Shown here: positions 61,000 through 64,000 of the stretch, in pieces
How positions within the stretch are numbered: position 1 is the stretch's first letter
Layout: the number at the start of each line of letters is the position of its first letter
Source: Fibrobacter sp.
GTDB lineage: Bacteria; Fibrobacterota; Fibrobacteria; Fibrobacterales; Fibrobacteraceae
Length of the DNA stretch: 64,000 nucleotides
Assembly (NCBI GenBank): GCA_024398875.1
Contig: JAKSIJ010000014.1
Span: 1 to 64,000 of the forward strand
Direction of reading: 5' to 3'
Translations under genes and position numbers: made by a program
Notes under the pieces: model-generated
Database searches by the model: none
The model's input: the letters and a program-made list of their open reading frames with translations, nothing else
What the model was told of the DNA's origin: nothing

Positions 61000-61998
61000 T
61001 TACTTGATTTCTTCTACCGGGAAAAGAACGCTCATGCCGGGCCGGAGATTTTCCACCTTAGATGTGGGACGCATGCGGACTTCAAAAGTCTTGAGGTCAA
61101 AGCCGCCGCTTTCCTTGGAGCTACGCCAGGTGGCATAATCGCCAACGCTTGCGATGTAGTTCACTTCCATCTCCACCACCTTATCCAAAGCGGGTATCTG
61201 GAGGTTGAACTTTTTGCCCTTGGACACGTTCTTCAGGTAATCTTCACGGAGGTGGAATACGGCCCAGGAATCATCCAGGTCTGTAATGGCGATGACGGGC
61301 ATTCCAGAGCCAACCACTTCGCCCTCTTCCGCAAGCTTCAGAGAAACTTCGCCAGAAATGGGGGCGCGAATCTTTGTCTCGTCGAGGTAGGCATCCACCT
61401 CGGCGGTGGCGCCGCGGGCCTGCATCACGAGGGCGTTCGCCGCAGCCTTGTCCTCAGAGCGGGCGCCCGTTACAGCCTGCTTGTACTGTGCCTTGGCGGC
61501 ATCGGCTGCGGACTGGGAGGCCTTCATCTGCGTTTCGGCCTCATCCCGCTTTTGAAGCGGGAGCACGCCCTCTGCATAAAGCTTTTGCACGCGGTCGTAT
61601 GTGGTCTTTGCAAGGGTTGCGGCTTCCTGAGCGCGGTCAGCCATAGCCTTCAGCGCAGCGATGTCTTCGGGACGGGCGCCGTTTTTCGCCTTGCTTGCCT
61701 GTGCCTTGGCGGCGCCCAAAGCACCCATGGCTTGCATCTTCTTCGCCTCAATTTCCGGACTGCTAATGATGGCCACCAGAGAATCTTCCTGGATGTAATC
61801 GCCCTCGTGCACAAAAAGGGTCTCTACGCGGCCAGGAACCTTACCTGCCACAAGAACGCGGCGGGCCTCCATCTGTCCTTGCAGGAACTGCTCCCGAGGG
61901 GCCGTTGCAAATTCCTGAAGTTTCGCAATCCCGAGAATCACCAGCGCGATGAGCACCAGCACCACCAAAACTTTTCCTGTCATTTTCAGAGCATTCAT
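61000..61998 (-). CDS. HlyD-family periplasmic adaptor (membrane fusion protein)
   Basis: A 332-residue adaptor. One N-terminal membrane anchor (VLVVLVLIALVILGIA) is followed by the split lipoyl half-motifs (GKVPGRVETLFVHEGDYIQ and IRAPISGEVSLKLAEEGEVV), a long Ala/Lys-rich coiled-coil hairpin between them (about 85-195), and a beta-barrel domain. It should bridge the two inner-membrane permeases to the TolC-type channel. ATG 61998 overlaps the tolC-type gene stop (ATGA). Confidence 0.92.
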   Translation of the reverse strand: MNALKMTGKVLVVLVLIALVILGIAKLQEFATAPREQFLQGQMEARRVLVAGKVPGRVETLFVHEGDYIQEDSLVAIISSPEIEAKKMQAMGALGAAKAQASKAKNGARPEDIAALKAMADRAQEAATLAKTTYDRVQKLYAEGVLPLQKRDEAETQMKASQSAADAAKAQYKQAVTGARSEDKAAANALVMQARGATAEVDAYLDETKIRAPISGEVSLKLAEEGEVVGSGMPVIAITDLDDSWAVFHLREDYLKNVSKGKKFNLQIPALDKVVEMEVNYIASVGDYATWRSSKESGGFDLKTFEVRMRPTSKVENLRPGMSVLFPVEEIK

Positions 61999-63569
61999 TT
62001 TGCAACCTCCGAAGTTTCAGTTTTCATGAGACTCCCTGCATTTTCCACTTCGCCGCTCGCCTCCAAGAGTCCGAGCCATGCAATCACAGCATCGTAGTGA
62101 GCCTTCAAATCCGCCATCTTCAAACGGGCCAGAGCCAGTTCCGCATCCACCACATCGAGGCCTGTGGCAAGGCCCGATTCGTAAGCCATCTGCTGACTCC
62201 GGAGAGATTCGTCTGCCAGTTCCCGCGTTTTCTTTAAGCTTTCCAACTGCCCGCGGGCATGTTCCAGCTCACGCCAGCGTTTTTCCACCAAGAGGGAGAT
62301 GTTATCCAGCGTTTCCTCTTCCATGCTGCTGAGGGAGCGCTCCAGGGCCTTCGCATTGCTGACTTTCGCCCGAGTGTCGCCACCTTTGAACAAGTCCATC
62401 TGAAGTTTTGCGCCTACCGCCCATTCCGGCTCCAGAAGAGTCAAATCCTTCGTGTAAAGTTCCTTATAGCCAAAGAGCGCAATCGTCGGGAAGTAATCTG
62501 CACGAGCGGCACTGACCGCAGATTCGCTGCGCTTCCGTTCCACACGGAGCTGGCGAAGTCCAGGATGTTTGTCCTTTGCCAACTGCTTGAATTCATCCAT
62601 AGAGTGAACATTTTCAGGCATGGCAATAGGCGTCGTCGCCGTCAAATTGGTATCTGTCTTGAGGAGGCTTGCAAGCGCCATACGGGCAAGACTCTGATCC
62701 CGCTTGGAATTTTCCAGCGCATTTTCCGCCTCGGCCAAAGCCACTTCTGCGCGAAGCCGCTCCGCTTTGCTAATCTGGCCGCCTTCCTCCAACTTCTTGG
62801 AGCGCTCTAGATGGTTTTCCAGATTCTTCTTGGTGTCCTCCCGAAGGACTGTCAACTCTTCCGCCAAACGGAGAGAGAAATAGCGGGTAGCCACTTCCAT
62901 CAAAACCGTATTGGTGGCCATATCAAATTCCGCCTTCCGGGCCGCCACATTCTCCTTGGAGGCATCGTAAGCCGACTTGATTTTCAGACCCGTAAAAATG
63001 GGCCAGACCACACTCAGTCGGGCATTGAAGAACAGGTCGTCCTGCACCTTCATGCTAAAGTCAGCATCATCAATCTGTTTTTTTGCGGCATCAATCTGCT
63101 GGGTCGCCTCGGCGCCAAAAGTGTTGGCATTATCCTGGGCAATTTCCCGAGCCTTGGTCTGAGCCATGGAGGCGGCTGTCGCCTCAGGCAGCCCCGCCCC
63201 TGTCGCTTGCGCAAAAGTGGCGTCATAAGCCTGATTATAGGCATCGATGTAGGCCTTAGAATAAGCGGCAGCCCCCGCAGCGGAACTGAGACCGCCAGCA
63301 ATTCCGCTCATGGCGTTCTGAATTTCGCTCAAATCGATGTAGATGGGGTCATCTATGCGGGTCACGCCAGCAGAAAGACTGATGGTAGGCATAAAACGGG
63401 CGCGAGCCTCGCTCTGGCCACTTTCGGCCATTGCCACCTTTTCTTTGTTAGCCTTGATTTTGGAGTTGCTGGCTTTCGCCCGGTCCAAGGCATCTTGCAA
63501 GGAAAGGGCTTCGGCAGAAAATGCCGAAACACAGAATAGCAAAATTCCTAAAACAATCTTCCTTCTCAT
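61995..63569 (-). CDS. TolC-type outer-membrane efflux protein
   Basis: A 524-residue outer-membrane factor with a signal peptide (IVLGILLFCVSAFSAEA). Two OEP repeats of long coiled-coil helices and short strands are seen, e.g. LQDALDRAKASNSKIKANKEK and the second-half DLFKGGDTRAKVSNAKALERS. An insert of about 90 residues rich in Ala and Tyr (AAGAAAYSKAYIDAYNQAYDATF) lies in the first repeat and is unusual. It is the first gene of the operon with the adaptor and both permeases. No Shine-Dalgarno sequence is obvious. Confidence 0.9.
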   Translation of the reverse strand: MRRKIVLGILLFCVSAFSAEALSLQDALDRAKASNSKIKANKEKVAMAESGQSEARARFMPTISLSAGVTRIDDPIYIDLSEIQNAMSGIAGGLSSAAGAAAYSKAYIDAYNQAYDATFAQATGAGLPEATAASMAQTKAREIAQDNANTFGAEATQQIDAAKKQIDDADFSMKVQDDLFFNARLSVVWPIFTGLKIKSAYDASKENVAARKAEFDMATNTVLMEVATRYFSLRLAEELTVLREDTKKNLENHLERSKKLEEGGQISKAERLRAEVALAEAENALENSKRDQSLARMALASLLKTDTNLTATTPIAMPENVHSMDEFKQLAKDKHPGLRQLRVERKRSESAVSAARADYFPTIALFGYKELYTKDLTLLEPEWAVGAKLQMDLFKGGDTRAKVSNAKALERSLSSMEEETLDNISLLVEKRWRELEHARGQLESLKKTRELADESLRSQQMAYESGLATGLDVVDAELALARLKMADLKAHYDAVIAWLGLLEASGEVENAGSLMKTETSEVAK

Positions 63570-63620
63570 ACGGGGCCAAAAATAGCAAATTCCGCTATTT
63601 CAGACCACCCTATTTTTTTG

Positions 63621-64000
63621 CTACTTCTTTCCGATAGTCGGAGTTGCAGCCTTCCATGCGCTGGCTTCATAGCCCATTACATCGAATTTATCGCGCTGCA
63701 GGCTCTTTCCGTAGCCATCGGCATCTTCCAAACCACTCCAGGAATCAGAATAGAGGGCGGCATCGGACCAGTCGTAGTACCACTGCACAAGAGCCGTGGG
63801 ATTGCTTGCATCTGTAAAATCATCATAGTCAAAAGGCTGCTTCACAGCAATAAGTTCACCGCGGTTGGAGAGTTTACCCTTATAAAAGCCAATCACTACA
63901 TCGTCGGCAATACCGTATTGAGAGCGAACGGCAGCTTCTTTGCCAGAGAGGGAATCCGGAAGCAGCAGGACGAGTCCATCTGCCGGGACTATGGTTCCGG
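63621..64000 (-). CDS. LTD (lamin-tail) domain protein, C-terminal part (cut by window end)
   Basis: The frame is open to the end of the window, so only the last 126 residues are visible. TIVPADGLVLLLPDSLSG, then VVIGFYKGKLSNRGELIAVK and the ending DGYGKSLQR-SAWKAATPTIG follow the order of a lamin tail domain: an Ig-like fold with a GxLSNxGE turn. In bacteria LTD domains sit at the C-terminus of secreted or surface proteins, often nucleases or phosphatases. What precedes it is unknown. It ends 51 bp before the TolC-type gene on the same strand. Confidence 0.8.
   Translation of the reverse strand, partial: GTIVPADGLVLLLPDSLSGKEAAVRSQYGIADDVVIGFYKGKLSNRGELIAVKQPFDYDDFTDASNPTALVQWYYDWSDAALYSDSWSGLEDADGYGKSLQRDKFDVMGYEASAWKAATPTIGKK

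Overview
The window looks like a chromosomal segment of a Fibrobacter-type anaerobe (phylum Fibrobacterota, gut or rumen fibre degrader). This is inferred from gene content, not from a search. The pointers are a secreted GH5 cellulase with a C-terminal sorting-type tail, very large secreted proteins with serine-rich linkers, InlB/MBG-type repeats and T9SS-like tails, an MqnC of the futalosine menaquinone route, an LTD-domain protein, and promoters of TTGACA/TATAAT type. Coding density is high, and ATGA or 4-14 bp overlaps between genes are frequent.

Layout. 1-12.3 kb is mostly housekeeping: an alpha/beta hydrolase, ispD divergent from a GH57/DUF3536 glycosidase, hpt with a small membrane protein, and a minus-strand run gltX - zinc-ribbon/BON protein - WYL regulator - queA. 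A small cysteine protein, hisH and lrgAB follow. 12.3-19.7 kb is a plus-strand run fmt - rsmB - two envelope proteins - polA. 19.8-21.9 kb is a GH5 endoglucanase with its own promoter. 22-28.8 kb (minus) holds an unknown protein, murI, an apparent UvrD-helicase/PlsC-acyltransferase fusion, a flippase-like membrane protein, a GT4 glycosyltransferase and a SAM methyltransferase, which together suggest envelope lipid/glycan work. At 29.1 kb a sigma-70-family gene sits behind a textbook sigma-54 promoter.

30-37 kb (minus) encodes two large paralogous secreted proteins, then hemW. A tRNA-Gly at 38.4 kb is followed by a structured 214-bp unit that repeats the tRNA 3' end. 38.7-51.3 kb is one gene for a 4204-residue repeat-rich surface protein. 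51.6-57 kb is accessory in character: an Rpn-family nuclease, maeB, a BrnT/BrnA-like toxin-antitoxin pair, an HMGL-type aldolase, several palindromic repeats and a heptanucleotide repeat tract. 57.5 kb is mqnC. 58.7-63.6 kb (minus) is a TolC - HlyD - two ABC-2 permease export operon with no ATPase in view. The window ends inside an LTD-domain gene.

Five genes (ispD, the GH57 gene, lrgA, fmt, mqnC) share one start architecture: a -10-like hexamer, exactly 7 nt, then ATG. This predicts leaderless mRNAs. Other genes here have ordinary Shine-Dalgarno leaders, so two initiation modes seem to coexist.
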